Assembly (NCBI RefSeq): GCF_002018875.1
Contig: NZ_MVOL01000019.1
Coordinates: 44,993-108,992 of the forward strand
Length of the DNA: 64,000 nucleotides
Direction: 5' to 3'
Source of the DNA: Pseudomonas sp. MF4836
GTDB lineage: Bacteria > Pseudomonadota > Gammaproteobacteria > Pseudomonadales > Pseudomonadaceae
In this document: positions 10,522-20,114 of the stretch, one piece after another
How the letters are laid out: every line of letters begins with the position of its first letter
Numbering within the stretch: position 1 is the first letter of the stretch
Program-made: the position numbers and the translations under genes
The notes under the pieces: model-generated
Database searches by the model: none
Seen by the model: the letters and a program-made list of their open reading frames with translations, nothing else
Told to the model about the DNA's origin: nothing

Positions 10522-10522
<1 letters not shown>
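9425..10522 (-). CDS. ABC importer ATPase with degenerate signature motif (GlpT-type)
   Basis: 365 residues. Walker A GPSGCGKST at 42-50, Q-loop near 88, Walker B AILFDEP at 161-167 and switch histidine H199 in YVTHDQLEA are intact. The ABC signature, normally LSGGQ, reads LTADEKQ (140-146), so this subunit should not complete an ATP site in its partner. The C-terminal 130 residues form the MalK-type regulatory TOBE domain. It starts one base inside the stop codon of the partner ATPase (TGATG), so the pair is translationally coupled. See the finding on complementary degeneracy. Confidence 0.9.
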
Positions 10523-11616
<1,094 letters not shown>

Positions 11617-11625
11617 GGCTCGGCC

Positions 11626-11636
11626 TTTTTATTATT
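11626..11636 (-). promoter_or_regulatory. Candidate Hfq/Crc (CA-type) motif in the importer leader
   Basis: The minus strand reads AATAATAAAAA 10 bases before the ATG of the first ATPase gene. This fits the AAnAAnAA pattern bound by Hfq/Crc in Pseudomonas leaders and would block translation when preferred carbon sources are present. Motif match only. Confidence 0.5.
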
Positions 11637-11660
11637 GGAGTCAAGCGACCGGGACAGCAG

Positions 11661-11676
11661 AGCGAGTTTCGTGCCA
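11661..11676 (-). promoter_or_regulatory. Sigma-54 (-24/-12) promoter of the ABC importer operon
   Basis: Minus strand TGGCACGAAACTCGCT. Compared with TGGCACG-N4-TTGC(A/T) there is one mismatch, and the invariant GG and GC are 10 bases apart as required. It lies 45 bases upstream of the ATPase start and next to a divergent sigma-54 activator gene, which makes a chance match unlikely. Confidence 0.85.
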
Positions 11677-11750
11677 ATCACCTGGGGTTGCAGCAAGCCA
11701 TTGATAAGGCTGGGCTTTGCACAAATAAGGGCCGACCGCATTTTCACTGC

Positions 11751-11820
11751 TGAACAGAAATGAACAGCTCAGGCTGAACACTTGAACAGCTACGCGGTTG
11801 ACAATGAACAATTGTGAACA
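11751..11820. promoter_or_regulatory. Six TGAACA repeats: probable enhancer for the sigma-54 activator
   Basis: TGAACA occurs at 11751, 11761, 11775, 11783, 11805 and 11815, all in the same orientation, grouped as three pairs with 10, 8 and 10 bases between starts. The distance to the -24 element is about 75-145 bases, the usual range for a sigma-54 activator site. An inverted repeat ACAAT-N5-ATTGT lies at 11801-11815. Confidence 0.65.
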
Positions 11821-11903
11821 ACACTGGATAGACGCTTTCTGCAACCCAAGGCTTGTGCTGCGGCCACCGCCTGCGGCGCCAGCAAGCCCGACACGCTGTC
11901 TTC

Positions 11904-11922
11904 AATAAGAAAAATAATAAGA
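11904..11922 (+). promoter_or_regulatory. Candidate Hfq/Crc motif in the activator leader
   Basis: The run AATAAGAAAAATAATAAGA lies 12 bases before the ATG of the sigma-54 activator and contains overlapping AAnAAnAA units, the pattern recognised by Hfq/Crc. Confidence 0.5.
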
Positions 11923-11933
11923 GACCCACGGCC

Positions 11934-13772
11934 ATGAGCGCTCCTGCCCCGCTGTTGCCCCATGACACCATCATCAAGGACTCCTGGCGGCGCTGCCGCG
12001 CGTTCGGCCTCGATCACCAAAGCCCCCCAGTGTTCGATCAACTGCCCGCCGAGCGCATCGCGCAACTGCTCGAAAGCCAGCATTCCCTGGTGCAGACCAC
12101 GCACCAGGAAGTGCTGCCCTATTACGAGAATATCCTCAGCAACTCCAATTGCCTGATCATGCTCGCCGACAATCAGGGCCAGGTCCTCACCTCCTGGGGC
12201 ACCCAGCGCTTTATCGAGCCACGCCTGGCCCACGGCTTCAATACCGGCGTCAGTTGGCGGGAAGACCGCACCGGCACCAACGCCATTGGCACTGCCCTGG
12301 CCTGCGAGCAGGCGGTGCACATCGAACACGACGAGCATTTCCTCAAGGCCAACCGCTTCATGACCGGCTCCGCCGCACCGATCTTCGACACCGAGCGCCG
12401 GGTGATCGCGGTGCTGGACGTGTCCAGTGACAGCTACCTGCCGCCCTCCCACACCTTGGGCATGGTCAAGATGATGAGCCAGACGGTGGAGAACCGGCTG
12501 ATCCTCAATCTGTTCCACGGCCGGCACTTCCAGCTGACCTTCAACACCGGGCTGAACAACCTCGACAGCCAATGGGCCGGGCTGCTGATCTTCGACGACA
12601 GCGGCCAGGTACTCTCGGCCAACCGGCGCGCCGACAACCTGCTGGGGATCAGCCTGTCGCGTGTGGCCATCGACAGCCTGTTCCAGGTGTCGTTGCTGGA
12701 ACTGCTCAACCAGCCCGAAGGCCAGCCCTTCGCCCTGCAAGCCGCCGGGCGCAATCGCTTCCATTGCCTGCTGAAACGGCCCCAGCACAGGCCGGTCCAG
12801 GCCCGGGTATTTGCCCAACCCAGCGCCGCCCCCACCCCTGCCCCGAGGTCGGCCCTCAGCCTCAACTCCCTGCACTTTGGCGACAGCCGGGTTGAAAAAG
12901 CCGTGCGCCAGGCCGAGCGCCTGCTGGAAAAAGACATCCCGCTGCTGATCCACGGTGAAACCGGGGTCGGCAAGGAAGTGTTTGTCAAAGCCCTGCACCA
13001 GGCCAGCTCACGCAGCAAACAGGCATTGATTGCGGTGAACTGCGCGGCGATCCCCGCCGAACTGGTGGAGTCCGAGCTGTTCGGCTATGAAAAAGGTGCG
13101 TTCACCGGGGCCAGCCTCAAAGGCAGCATCGGGCTGATTCGCAAGGCCGACAGAGGCACGCTGTTTCTCGATGAGATCGGCGATATGCCGCTGCCGACCC
13201 AGGCGCGCCTGCTGCGGGTGCTGCAGGAGCGCTGCGTGCAGCCGGTGGGCAGCAGCGAGCTGTTCGCGGTGGATATCCGGATCATCTCCGCCACCAACCG
13301 CTCCCTGCGCGAACAAGTGCAGCTCGGCCGCTTCAGGGAAGACCTGTATTACCGCATCGGCGGCCTGACCCTGGAACTGCCGCCCCTGCGCGAACGCAGC
13401 GACAAAGCGGCGCTGTTCCAGAAAATCTGGGAACAGCAGCGTGAACCCAGCCAATGGGCCGGGCTCAGCCGCGAGGTACAAGCCCTGTTCGAACGCCACC
13501 CCTGGCCCGGCAACTTGCGCCAGGTCAGCAGCGTGATGCAGGTGGCCCTGGCCATGGCCGAGGAACAACCGGTGCGCTCAGAGCATTTGCCGGATGACTT
13601 CTTTGTCGACCTGGAGATGGAAGCGGTCGAGACGCCGACGGTGGATGGGCATGACGCCGAGGACTTGAACCAGATGCTCCAGGCCGTGGGCGGTAACATC
13701 TCCCACCTGGCCCGGCGCCTGGGGGTAAGCCGCAACACCCTCTACAAGCGGCTGCGCCAGCTACAGGGCTGA
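11934..13772 (+). CDS. Sigma-54-dependent activator, AcoR-like (GAF, AAA+, Fis HTH)
   Basis: 612 residues from the ATG at 11934; an earlier in-frame ATG at 11853 would put the A-rich leader inside the gene and is not preferred. An N-terminal GAF-type sensing region (about 60-195, with DRTGTNAIGTAL) is followed by a PAS-like stretch (about 210-295). The AAA+ domain has Walker A GETGVGKE (341-348), the sigma-54 contact motif GAFTGA (388-393) and GTLFLDEIGDM as Walker B. The C-terminus is a Fis-type helix-turn-helix (GGNISHLARRLGVSRNTLYKRL). The layout is that of the acetoin regulator AcoR. Being divergent from an operon with a -24/-12 promoter, it probably activates the importer. Confidence 0.93.
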   Translation: MSAPAPLLPHDTIIKDSWRRCRAFGLDHQSPPVFDQLPAERIAQLLESQHSLVQTTHQEVLPYYENILSNSNCLIMLADNQGQVLTSWGTQRFIEPRLAHGFNTGVSWREDRTGTNAIGTALACEQAVHIEHDEHFLKANRFMTGSAAPIFDTERRVIAVLDVSSDSYLPPSHTLGMVKMMSQTVENRLILNLFHGRHFQLTFNTGLNNLDSQWAGLLIFDDSGQVLSANRRADNLLGISLSRVAIDSLFQVSLLELLNQPEGQPFALQAAGRNRFHCLLKRPQHRPVQARVFAQPSAAPTPAPRSALSLNSLHFGDSRVEKAVRQAERLLEKDIPLLIHGETGVGKEVFVKALHQASSRSKQALIAVNCAAIPAELVESELFGYEKGAFTGASLKGSIGLIRKADRGTLFLDEIGDMPLPTQARLLRVLQERCVQPVGSSELFAVDIRIISATNRSLREQVQLGRFREDLYYRIGGLTLELPPLRERSDKAALFQKIWEQQREPSQWAGLSREVQALFERHPWPGNLRQVSSVMQVALAMAEEQPVRSEHLPDDFFVDLEMEAVETPTVDGHDAEDLNQMLQAVGGNISHLARRLGVSRNTLYKRLRQLQG

Positions 13773-13801
13773 GCGCGGCGATGACAAGACCGCAGGCAAA
13801 C

Positions 13802-13825
13802 AAAAACCCGCACCAGGCGGGTTTT
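13802..13825. terminator. Bidirectional terminator between the activator gene and cysS
   Basis: Stem ACCCGC (13806-13811), loop ACCAG, stem GCGGGT (13817-13822), flanked by A4 on one side and T4 on the other. It serves both converging genes. Confidence 0.88.
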
Positions 13826-13845
13826 GTTTGTAGCCGTTACTGCAA

Positions 13846-15228
13846 TCAGTCAGCCAGACGCCAGGTGGTCCCGCCCTTGCCGTCTTCCAGCACCACGCCC
13901 ATGGCGGTGATCTGGTCGCGGATACGGTCGGATTCCGCCCAGTTCTTGTCGGCACGGGCCTGCAGGCGAGCCTGGATCAGCGCTTCGACCTCAGCCGCAT
14001 CGACCCGACCTTCGGCGCCGGCCTGCAGGAAGTCATCGGCTTCCAGTTGCAGCACGCCGAGCACACTGGCCAGCTCTTGCAAACGCGCCGCCAGACCCGC
14101 CGCGGCATTGAGATCGCTCTCACGCAGACGATTGATCTCGCGCACCATCTCGAACAACACGGCGCAGGCTTCGGGGGTACCGAAGTCGTCGTTCATCACC
14201 TGGGTGAAGCGTTCGACAAAAGCTTCGCCACCGGCCGGGGCCACTTTCGGCAGGCCTTTGAGCGCGTGGTAGAAACGCTCCAGGGCACCTTTGGCGTCCT
14301 TGAGGTTGTCTTCCGAGTAGTTGATCGCGCTGCGGTAATGGCTCGACACCAGCAGGTAACGCACGACTTCCGGGTGGTACTTGGCCAGCACGTCACGAAT
14401 GGTGAAGAAGTTGTTCAAGGACTTGGACATCTTCTCGCCATTGATGCGAATCATCCCGCAATGCATCCACGCGTTGGCGTAGGTCTTGCCGGTGGCCGCT
14501 TCGCTCTGGGCGATTTCGTTTTCATGGTGCGGGAACTCAAGATCGCTGCCGCCGCCATGAATGTCGAAAGTCTCGCCCAGGCAGCAGGTCGACATCACCG
14601 AGCATTCGATGTGCCAGCCCGGACGGCCGTCGCCCCACGGCGATGGCCAGCTTGGCTCGCCCGGCTTGGTGCCTTTCCACAGCACGAAGTCCAGCGGGTC
14701 CTGTTTCGACTCGTCGACTTCAATCCGCGCGCCGATGCGCAGGTCTTCGATCTTCTTGCGCGACAGCTTGCCGTAGCCCATGAACTTGGCGACGCGGTAG
14801 TACACGTCGCCATTGCCCGGAGCGTAGGCGTAGCCCTTGTCGATCAGGGTCTGGATCATGCTCAGCATGCCCGGAATGTGATCCGTGGCACGGGGCTCCA
14901 GGTCCGGCTTGAGGATATTGAGGCGCGCCTCGTCCTCGTGCATCGCGGTGATCATGCGCTCGGTCAGCGCGTCGAACGGCTCGCCGTTCTCCCGCGCGCG
15001 ATTGATGATCTTGTCTTCGATGTCGGTGATGTTGCGCACATAGGTCAGGTCATAACCGCTGAAACGCAACCAGCGGGTCACCAGGTCAAAGGCAACCATG
15101 CTGCGGCCGTGGCCGATGTGGCAGTAGTCGTACACGGTCATGCCGCACACGTACATGCGCACTTTGTTGCCATCCAGCGGCTTGAAGACTTCTTTGCTCT
15201 TGGTGAGCGTGTTGTAGATCGTTAGCAC
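13846..15228 (-). CDS. cysS: Cysteinyl-tRNA synthetase
   Basis: 460 residues, the normal length. Class I synthetase that charges tRNA-Cys in the cytoplasm. The start is a GTG at 15228 (reads LTIYNTLTKSKEVFKP next) with AAGGA 6 bases upstream. HIGH motif CHIGHGR at about 36-42, KMSKS motif near residue 265 (NGEKMSKSLNNF), and zinc-site residues including C28 in YVCGMTVYDYCHIGH and the GGGSDLEFPHHENEIAQSEA segment. It is 18 bases downstream of glnS and probably co-transcribed with it. Confidence 0.98.
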   Translation of the reverse strand: MLTIYNTLTKSKEVFKPLDGNKVRMYVCGMTVYDYCHIGHGRSMVAFDLVTRWLRFSGYDLTYVRNITDIEDKIINRARENGEPFDALTERMITAMHEDEARLNILKPDLEPRATDHIPGMLSMIQTLIDKGYAYAPGNGDVYYRVAKFMGYGKLSRKKIEDLRIGARIEVDESKQDPLDFVLWKGTKPGEPSWPSPWGDGRPGWHIECSVMSTCCLGETFDIHGGGSDLEFPHHENEIAQSEAATGKTYANAWMHCGMIRINGEKMSKSLNNFFTIRDVLAKYHPEVVRYLLVSSHYRSAINYSEDNLKDAKGALERFYHALKGLPKVAPAGGEAFVERFTQVMNDDFGTPEACAVLFEMVREINRLRESDLNAAAGLAARLQELASVLGVLQLEADDFLQAGAEGRVDAAEVEALIQARLQARADKNWAESDRIRDQITAMGVVLEDGKGGTTWRLAD

Positions 15229-15246
15229 TTTAATTCCTTGACTGAA

Positions 15247-16947
15247 TCACTGGCCCCAGGAGTCGCGCAGGGTCACGGTACGGTTGAATACCGGCTGACC
15301 AGGTTTCGAGTCCTTGATATCCGCGCAGAAGTAACCTTCGCGCTCGAACTGGAAACGGTCTTCCGGCTGTGCGTTGCCCAGCGAGGGTTCGGCACGACAA
15401 CCAGTGAGCACTTGCAGGGAGTCAGGGTTGATGTTGTCCAGGAAACTGGCGCTGTCCTCGGCCTTCTCCGGGTTCGGAGAACGGAACAGGCGATCGTACA
15501 GGCGCACTTCGCACTCGACGCTGGCGGCCGCCGGCACCCAGTGCACCACGCCCTTGACCTTGCGGCCTTCAGGGTTCTTGCCCAGGGTTTCAGGATCGTA
15601 GGAGCAGCGCAGTTCGACGATGTTGCCCTCGGCGTCCTTGATCGCTTCATCGGCACGGATCACGTAGCTGCCGCGCAGGCGCACTTCGCCGTTGGGCTCC
15701 AGGCGCTTGTAGCCTTTTGGCGGCTCTTCCATGAAGTCGTCACGGTCGATATAGATCTCACGCGCGAATGGCAGCTTGCGCACGCCCAGCTCTTCTTTCT
15801 GTGGGTGACGCGGCAGTTCGAGGTCTTCGACCTGGCCTTCCGGGTAGTTGGTGATCACGACTTTCAACGGACGCAGCACGCACATGGCGCGCGGGGCGTT
15901 GGCGTCGAGGTCCTGACGGATGCTGAACTCGAGCATGCCGTAATCGACCACACCGTCGGAGCGGTTGGTGCCGACCATCTCGCAGAAATTGCGAATCGAC
16001 GCCGGGGTATAACCGCGGCGACGGAAGCCCGACAGGGTCGACATGCGCGGGTCGTCCCAACCATGGACGTGCTTCTCGTCCACCAGTTGCTTGAGCTTGC
16101 GCTTGCTGGTGATGGTGTAGTTCAGGTTCAGGCGGCTGAACTCGTACTGGCGCGGGTTGGCCGGCACCGGCAGGTTCTCCAGGAACCACTCGTACAGCGG
16201 ACGATGGCTTTCGAACTCCAGGGTGCAGATCGAGTGGGTGATGCCTTCGATGGCGTCCGACTGACCGTGGGTGAAGTCGTAGTTGGGGTAGATGCACCAC
16301 TTGTCACCGGTCTGGTGGTGATGGGCGTGGCGGATGCGGTACATGATCGGGTCGCGCAGGTTCATGTTCGGCGAGGCCATGTCGATCTTGGCCCGCAGCA
16401 CCCGTGCACCGTCCGGGAACTCGCCGGCGCGCATGCGGTTGAACCAGTCGAGGTTTTCTTCGACGCTGCGCTCGCGGAACGGGCTGTTCTTGCCCGGCTC
16501 GGTCAGGCTGCCACGGTATTCCTTGGCTTGATCCGGGCTCAGGTCGTCGACATAGGCCTTGCCGGCCTTGATCAGCTCCACCGCCCAGTCGAACAACTGG
16601 TCGAAGTACTTCGAGGCATAGCGCACTTCACCGGACCATTGGAAACCCAGCCACTTGATGTCGCTTTCAATGGCGTCGATGTATTCCTGGTCTTCCTTGG
16701 CCGGGTTGGTGTCGTCGAAGCGCAGGTGAGTCACGCCGCCGAATTCCTGGGCCAGGCCGAAGTTCACACAGATCGACTTGGCGTGGCCGATGTGCAGGTA
16801 ACCGTTGGGCTCAGGCGGGAAGCGGGTCACGATCTGCGTGTGCTTACCCGAGTCCAGGTCCGCCTGGATGATCGGGCGCAGGAAGTTGACCGGTACGGCC
16901 GGTCCAGTCTTGGAATTCGAGGTAGGGTCGACAGTGGGCTTGCTCAT
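15247..16947 (-). CDS. glnS: Glutaminyl-tRNA synthetase
   Basis: 566 residues. Class Ib synthetase. The HIGH motif is HIGH at 52-55 in RFPPEPNGYLHIGHAKSI, and the KMSKS counterpart is ITSKRKLKQLV near residue 280. The C-terminal anticodon-binding barrels follow (about 345-560). The ATG at 16947 has AGGATCC-type purines just upstream. It leads the glnS-cysS pair on the minus strand, divergent from ppiB. Confidence 0.98.
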   Translation of the reverse strand: MSKPTVDPTSNSKTGPAVPVNFLRPIIQADLDSGKHTQIVTRFPPEPNGYLHIGHAKSICVNFGLAQEFGGVTHLRFDDTNPAKEDQEYIDAIESDIKWLGFQWSGEVRYASKYFDQLFDWAVELIKAGKAYVDDLSPDQAKEYRGSLTEPGKNSPFRERSVEENLDWFNRMRAGEFPDGARVLRAKIDMASPNMNLRDPIMYRIRHAHHHQTGDKWCIYPNYDFTHGQSDAIEGITHSICTLEFESHRPLYEWFLENLPVPANPRQYEFSRLNLNYTITSKRKLKQLVDEKHVHGWDDPRMSTLSGFRRRGYTPASIRNFCEMVGTNRSDGVVDYGMLEFSIRQDLDANAPRAMCVLRPLKVVITNYPEGQVEDLELPRHPQKEELGVRKLPFAREIYIDRDDFMEEPPKGYKRLEPNGEVRLRGSYVIRADEAIKDAEGNIVELRCSYDPETLGKNPEGRKVKGVVHWVPAAASVECEVRLYDRLFRSPNPEKAEDSASFLDNINPDSLQVLTGCRAEPSLGNAQPEDRFQFEREGYFCADIKDSKPGQPVFNRTVTLRDSWGQ

Positions 16948-17224
16948 AGGATCCTTGAACGTACAAGTGCGCGGCCGGGTGCGGCCTGATCAATCAAAAA
17001 CGGACACTATAGCCGATGCGGCCAAGCGCCTGACAGCGCCGCTTGGAAAACTGCGGCTATTAATGCAACTCAAATGAAAAAACAGCCTCGAATTTCGTGC
17101 GCCTCACGCTAAACTGCGCACCGTGGCTGATTTCAGCCCGTACGGTTCGGGGCCCGCAGGCCCTATCAGCGCCCCGAAACCCACGAATTCCTTGAACCAC
17201 GCACTACTTGAAAGAGTACCGATC

Positions 17225-17728
17225 ATGACCCAAGTCAAACTGACCACCAACCACGGCGACATCGTGCTGGAACTGAACGCCGAGAAAGCCCCGGTCACCG
17301 TGGCCAACTTCATCGAATACGTTAAGGCCGGCCACTACGAAAACACCGTGTTCCACCGTGTCATCGGCAACTTCATGATCCAGGGCGGCGGTTTCGAGCC
17401 AGGCATGAAAGAAAAGAAAGACAAGCGCGCCAGCATCCAGAACGAAGCCGACAACGGCCTTTCCAACGACAAGTACACCGTGGCCATGGCTCGCACCATG
17501 GAGCCGCATTCGGCCTCCGCACAGTTCTTCATCAACGTCGCCGACAACAGCTTCCTCAACCACAGCGGCAAGACCACCCAGGGCTGGGGCTACGCAGTCT
17601 TCGGCAAAGTGGTTGAAGGCAGCGACGTGGTCGACAAGATCAAGGGCGTCTCCACCACCATGAAAGGCGGCCACCAGGACGTACCAGCAGACGACGTGAT
17701 CATCGAGAAAGCCGAGATCATTGAGTGA
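17225..17728 (+). CDS. ppiB: Peptidyl-prolyl cis-trans isomerase B, cyclophilin type
   Basis: 167 residues from the ATG at 17225 (MTQVKLTTNHGDIVLELNAEKAPVTVANF); an in-frame ATG at 17123 has no ribosome binding site and would add 34 atypical residues. No signal peptide, so cytoplasmic. Cyclophilin motifs are visible: FHRVIGNFMIQGGGF with the catalytic arginine, ARTMEPHSASAQFFINV and WGYAVFGKVVEG. The end overlaps lpxH by 4 bases (GTGA). Confidence 0.96.
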   Translation: MTQVKLTTNHGDIVLELNAEKAPVTVANFIEYVKAGHYENTVFHRVIGNFMIQGGGFEPGMKEKKDKRASIQNEADNGLSNDKYTVAMARTMEPHSASAQFFINVADNSFLNHSGKTTQGWGYAVFGKVVEGSDVVDKIKGVSTTMKGGHQDVPADDVIIEKAEIIE

Positions 17729-18474
17729 TATTGCTGATTTCAGATTTGCATCTGGAACAGGAGCGCCCGGACATCACCCGGGCGTTTCTGGATTTACTCG
17801 GCGGACGTGCCCGCGAGGCACAGGCGCTGTACATCCTCGGTGACTTCTTCGAGGTGTGGGTCGGCGACGACGCCATGAGCCCCTACCAGCTTTCCATTTG
17901 CCAGGCGCTGCGGGAATTGAGCGACAGCGGTACGCAGATTTTCCTGATGCATGGCAATCGCGACTTCATGCTCGGCAAGGCCTTCTGCAAGGCGGCCGGC
18001 GCCACCCTGCTCAAGGACCCGAGCGTGGTCGACTTCTACGGTGAGCCGGTGCTGTTGATGCACGGTGACAGCCTCTGCACCCGCGACGAAGCCTACATGC
18101 GCATGCGCCGCGACCTGCGCAACCCGCTCACCCTGTGGATTCTGCGGCACTTGCCGTTGCGCACCCGGCACAAGCTGGCGCGCAAGCTGCGCAACGAAAG
18201 CCGCGCGCAAACCCGGATGAAAGCCAACGACATCGTCGATGTGACACCCGAAGAAGTACCGCGGGTGATGCAGGCGTTTGGCGTCCACACCCTGGTCCAC
18301 GGCCATACCCACCGCCCTGCCATCCACAAGCTGCAACTGGGCGAGCAGGCGGCCAAGCGTATCGTGCTGGGGGATTGGGATCGTCAGGGTTGGGCCTTGC
18401 AGGTCGACGAGCAGGGTTTCCAACTGGCTGCGTTCGATTTCGTACCGACTCAGCTGGCCCTTCCCAGCCAGTAA
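17725..18474 (+). CDS. lpxH: UDP-2,3-diacylglucosamine hydrolase
   Basis: 249 residues, GTG start inside the ppiB stop. Calcineurin-like metallophosphoesterase of lipid A synthesis that releases UMP from UDP-2,3-diacylglucosamine at the membrane surface. Metal ligands are visible: D7 and H9 in SDLHL, D40 in GDFFEVW, N78 in HGNRDF, H113 in MHGDSLCT, and HGHTHRP near 193-199. Translational coupling to ppiB is the usual Pseudomonas arrangement. Confidence 0.97.
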   Translation: MILLISDLHLEQERPDITRAFLDLLGGRAREAQALYILGDFFEVWVGDDAMSPYQLSICQALRELSDSGTQIFLMHGNRDFMLGKAFCKAAGATLLKDPSVVDFYGEPVLLMHGDSLCTRDEAYMRMRRDLRNPLTLWILRHLPLRTRHKLARKLRNESRAQTRMKANDIVDVTPEEVPRVMQAFGVHTLVHGHTHRPAIHKLQLGEQAAKRIVLGDWDRQGWALQVDEQGFQLAAFDFVPTQLALPSQ

Positions 18475-18478
18475 GCCC

Positions 18479-18512
18479 CCTGTGGTGAAAGAGCGTGCTC
18501 CATCACCACAGG
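18479..18512. terminator. Hairpin between lpxH and the efflux operon
   Basis: Perfect 10-base stem CCTGTGGTGA (18479-18488) and TCACCACAGG (18503-18512) with a 14-base loop. It sits between converging genes 4 bases after the lpxH stop. There is no T-run, so termination is probable but not proven. Confidence 0.55.
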
Positions 18513-18519
18513 TTGCGCC

Positions 18520-20049
18520 TCAGTGGCCGCCTGAAGCCGGACCGGCCTTGGCCGCAAACGGCGGTTTGGCCAGCCAGACCAGCAGAATCAACCCCATGAA
18601 CACCCAGCCCAACAGGGTGAAATAGTCGACGGTCGACAGCATGTAGGCCTGGCTGGTCAGCACCTGGTCCAATTGCGCATAGGCCTTGGTGCCGGCCCCG
18701 CCGAGGTTGTTCAGGGCCTCGCGGGTTGCAGGATCGAAGGTGCTGATGCTCTCGCTCATATAGGCGTGGTGCTGGTCGGCCCGGCGGATCCAGATCCAGG
18801 TGGTGAGCGACGCCGCGAAGCTGCCGCCCAGGGTCCGCAGGAAGGTCGCCAAGCCCGCGCCGTCGGCAATCTGGTGCGGTGGCAGGTCCGACATCAGGAT
18901 GCTCAGGGTCGGCATGAAGAACAGCGCCACCCCAATCCCCATAAACAGCTGCACCAGGGCGATGTGCTGGAAGTCCACCTCACTGGTGAACCCGGCGCGC
19001 ATGAAGCAGCTCAGGCCAATCGCCAGGAACGCCAGCCCGGCCAGCAGCCGCAGGTCGAACTTGTGGGCGTACTTGCCGACAAAAGGCGACATCAGCACCG
19101 GCAGGATACCGATCGGCGCCACCGCCAGCCCGGCCCAGGTGGCGGTGTAGCCCATCTGGGTCTGCAACCACTGCGGCAGGATCAGGTTGATGCCGAAGAA
19201 CCCGGCATAACCGCCCACCAGCACAATGGTGCCGATGCGAAAGTTGCGATAGGCGAACAGCCGCAGGTTGACCACCGGGTGGCGGTCGGTCATTTCCCAG
19301 ATCACGAACACCGCCAGGGCAATCACCGAAATCAGCGTGCCGATGATGATGAAGTTGGACTCGAACCAATCCAGGTCGTTGCCCTTGTCCAGCACCACCT
19401 GCAGCGCGCCGACGCCGACGATCAGGCTCAGCAGGCCGATGTAGTCCATCGGCTGGCGACTGGTAACCACCGGTCGCGCCTTCAGTTGCTGCTTGACCAC
19501 CCAGGCGGCAAACAGGCCGATCGGCACGTTGATAAAGAAGATCCACGGCCAACTGTAACTGTCGGTGATCCAGCCGCCGAGGATCGGCCCGGCAATCGGC
19601 GCGACCACCGTGACCATCGCCAACAGTGCCAGGGCCATCCCCCTTTTGGCCGGCGGATAGACCGCGATCAACAGGGTCTGGGTCATCGGGTACAACGGCC
19701 CCGCCACCACCCCCTGCAACACGCGAAAGCCCACCAGCTCGGGCATCGAGGTGGAAATACCGCACAGAAACGAGGCCAGCACAAACAGAATGGTGGCCCA
19801 GATAAACAGCTTCACCTCGCCGAAACGCCGGCTCAACCAGCCGGTCAGCGGCAAGGCAATGGCGTTGCTCACGGCAAACGAGGTGATGACCCAGGTGCCC
19901 TGCTCGGAACTCACCCCCAGGTTGCCGGAAATGGTCGGCAAGGCCACGTTGGCGATGGTGGTGTCGAGCACCTGCATGAAAGTCGCCAGGGACAGGCCGA
20001 TGGTGCTGAGCAGCAGGCTGGGCGGCGTGAAAGACGCGTTATTGCTCAT
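18520..20049 (-). CDS. MFS drug efflux permease, DHA2/EmrB type
   Basis: 509 residues, about 14 membrane helices, the DHA2 layout. The family motif LDTTIANVALPTISGNLGVS in helix 1 and the loop SRRFGEVKLFIW (motif A) are visible, as is the motif C-like VAPIAGPILGGWITDSYSW. It works with the HlyD and outer-membrane genes just upstream as a tripartite pump across both membranes. Gene order MarR, outer-membrane factor, HlyD, MFS matches the PA5157-PA5160 operon of P. aeruginosa. The substrate cannot be told from sequence. Confidence 0.93.
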   Translation of the reverse strand: MSNNASFTPPSLLLSTIGLSLATFMQVLDTTIANVALPTISGNLGVSSEQGTWVITSFAVSNAIALPLTGWLSRRFGEVKLFIWATILFVLASFLCGISTSMPELVGFRVLQGVVAGPLYPMTQTLLIAVYPPAKRGMALALLAMVTVVAPIAGPILGGWITDSYSWPWIFFINVPIGLFAAWVVKQQLKARPVVTSRQPMDYIGLLSLIVGVGALQVVLDKGNDLDWFESNFIIIGTLISVIALAVFVIWEMTDRHPVVNLRLFAYRNFRIGTIVLVGGYAGFFGINLILPQWLQTQMGYTATWAGLAVAPIGILPVLMSPFVGKYAHKFDLRLLAGLAFLAIGLSCFMRAGFTSEVDFQHIALVQLFMGIGVALFFMPTLSILMSDLPPHQIADGAGLATFLRTLGGSFAASLTTWIWIRRADQHHAYMSESISTFDPATREALNNLGGAGTKAYAQLDQVLTSQAYMLSTVDYFTLLGWVFMGLILLVWLAKPPFAAKAGPASGGH

Positions 20050-20114
20050 CGCGAATCCTTTGGAACGAGGCTGGCGCCGCGACCCTCAAGGGCCGCGACT
20101 GGCGGATTGGCGGA

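Noticed and set aside
15238..16989. 583-codon plus-strand frame opposite glnS
   Set aside because: Mirror frame of a conserved gene with no start signal or domain.
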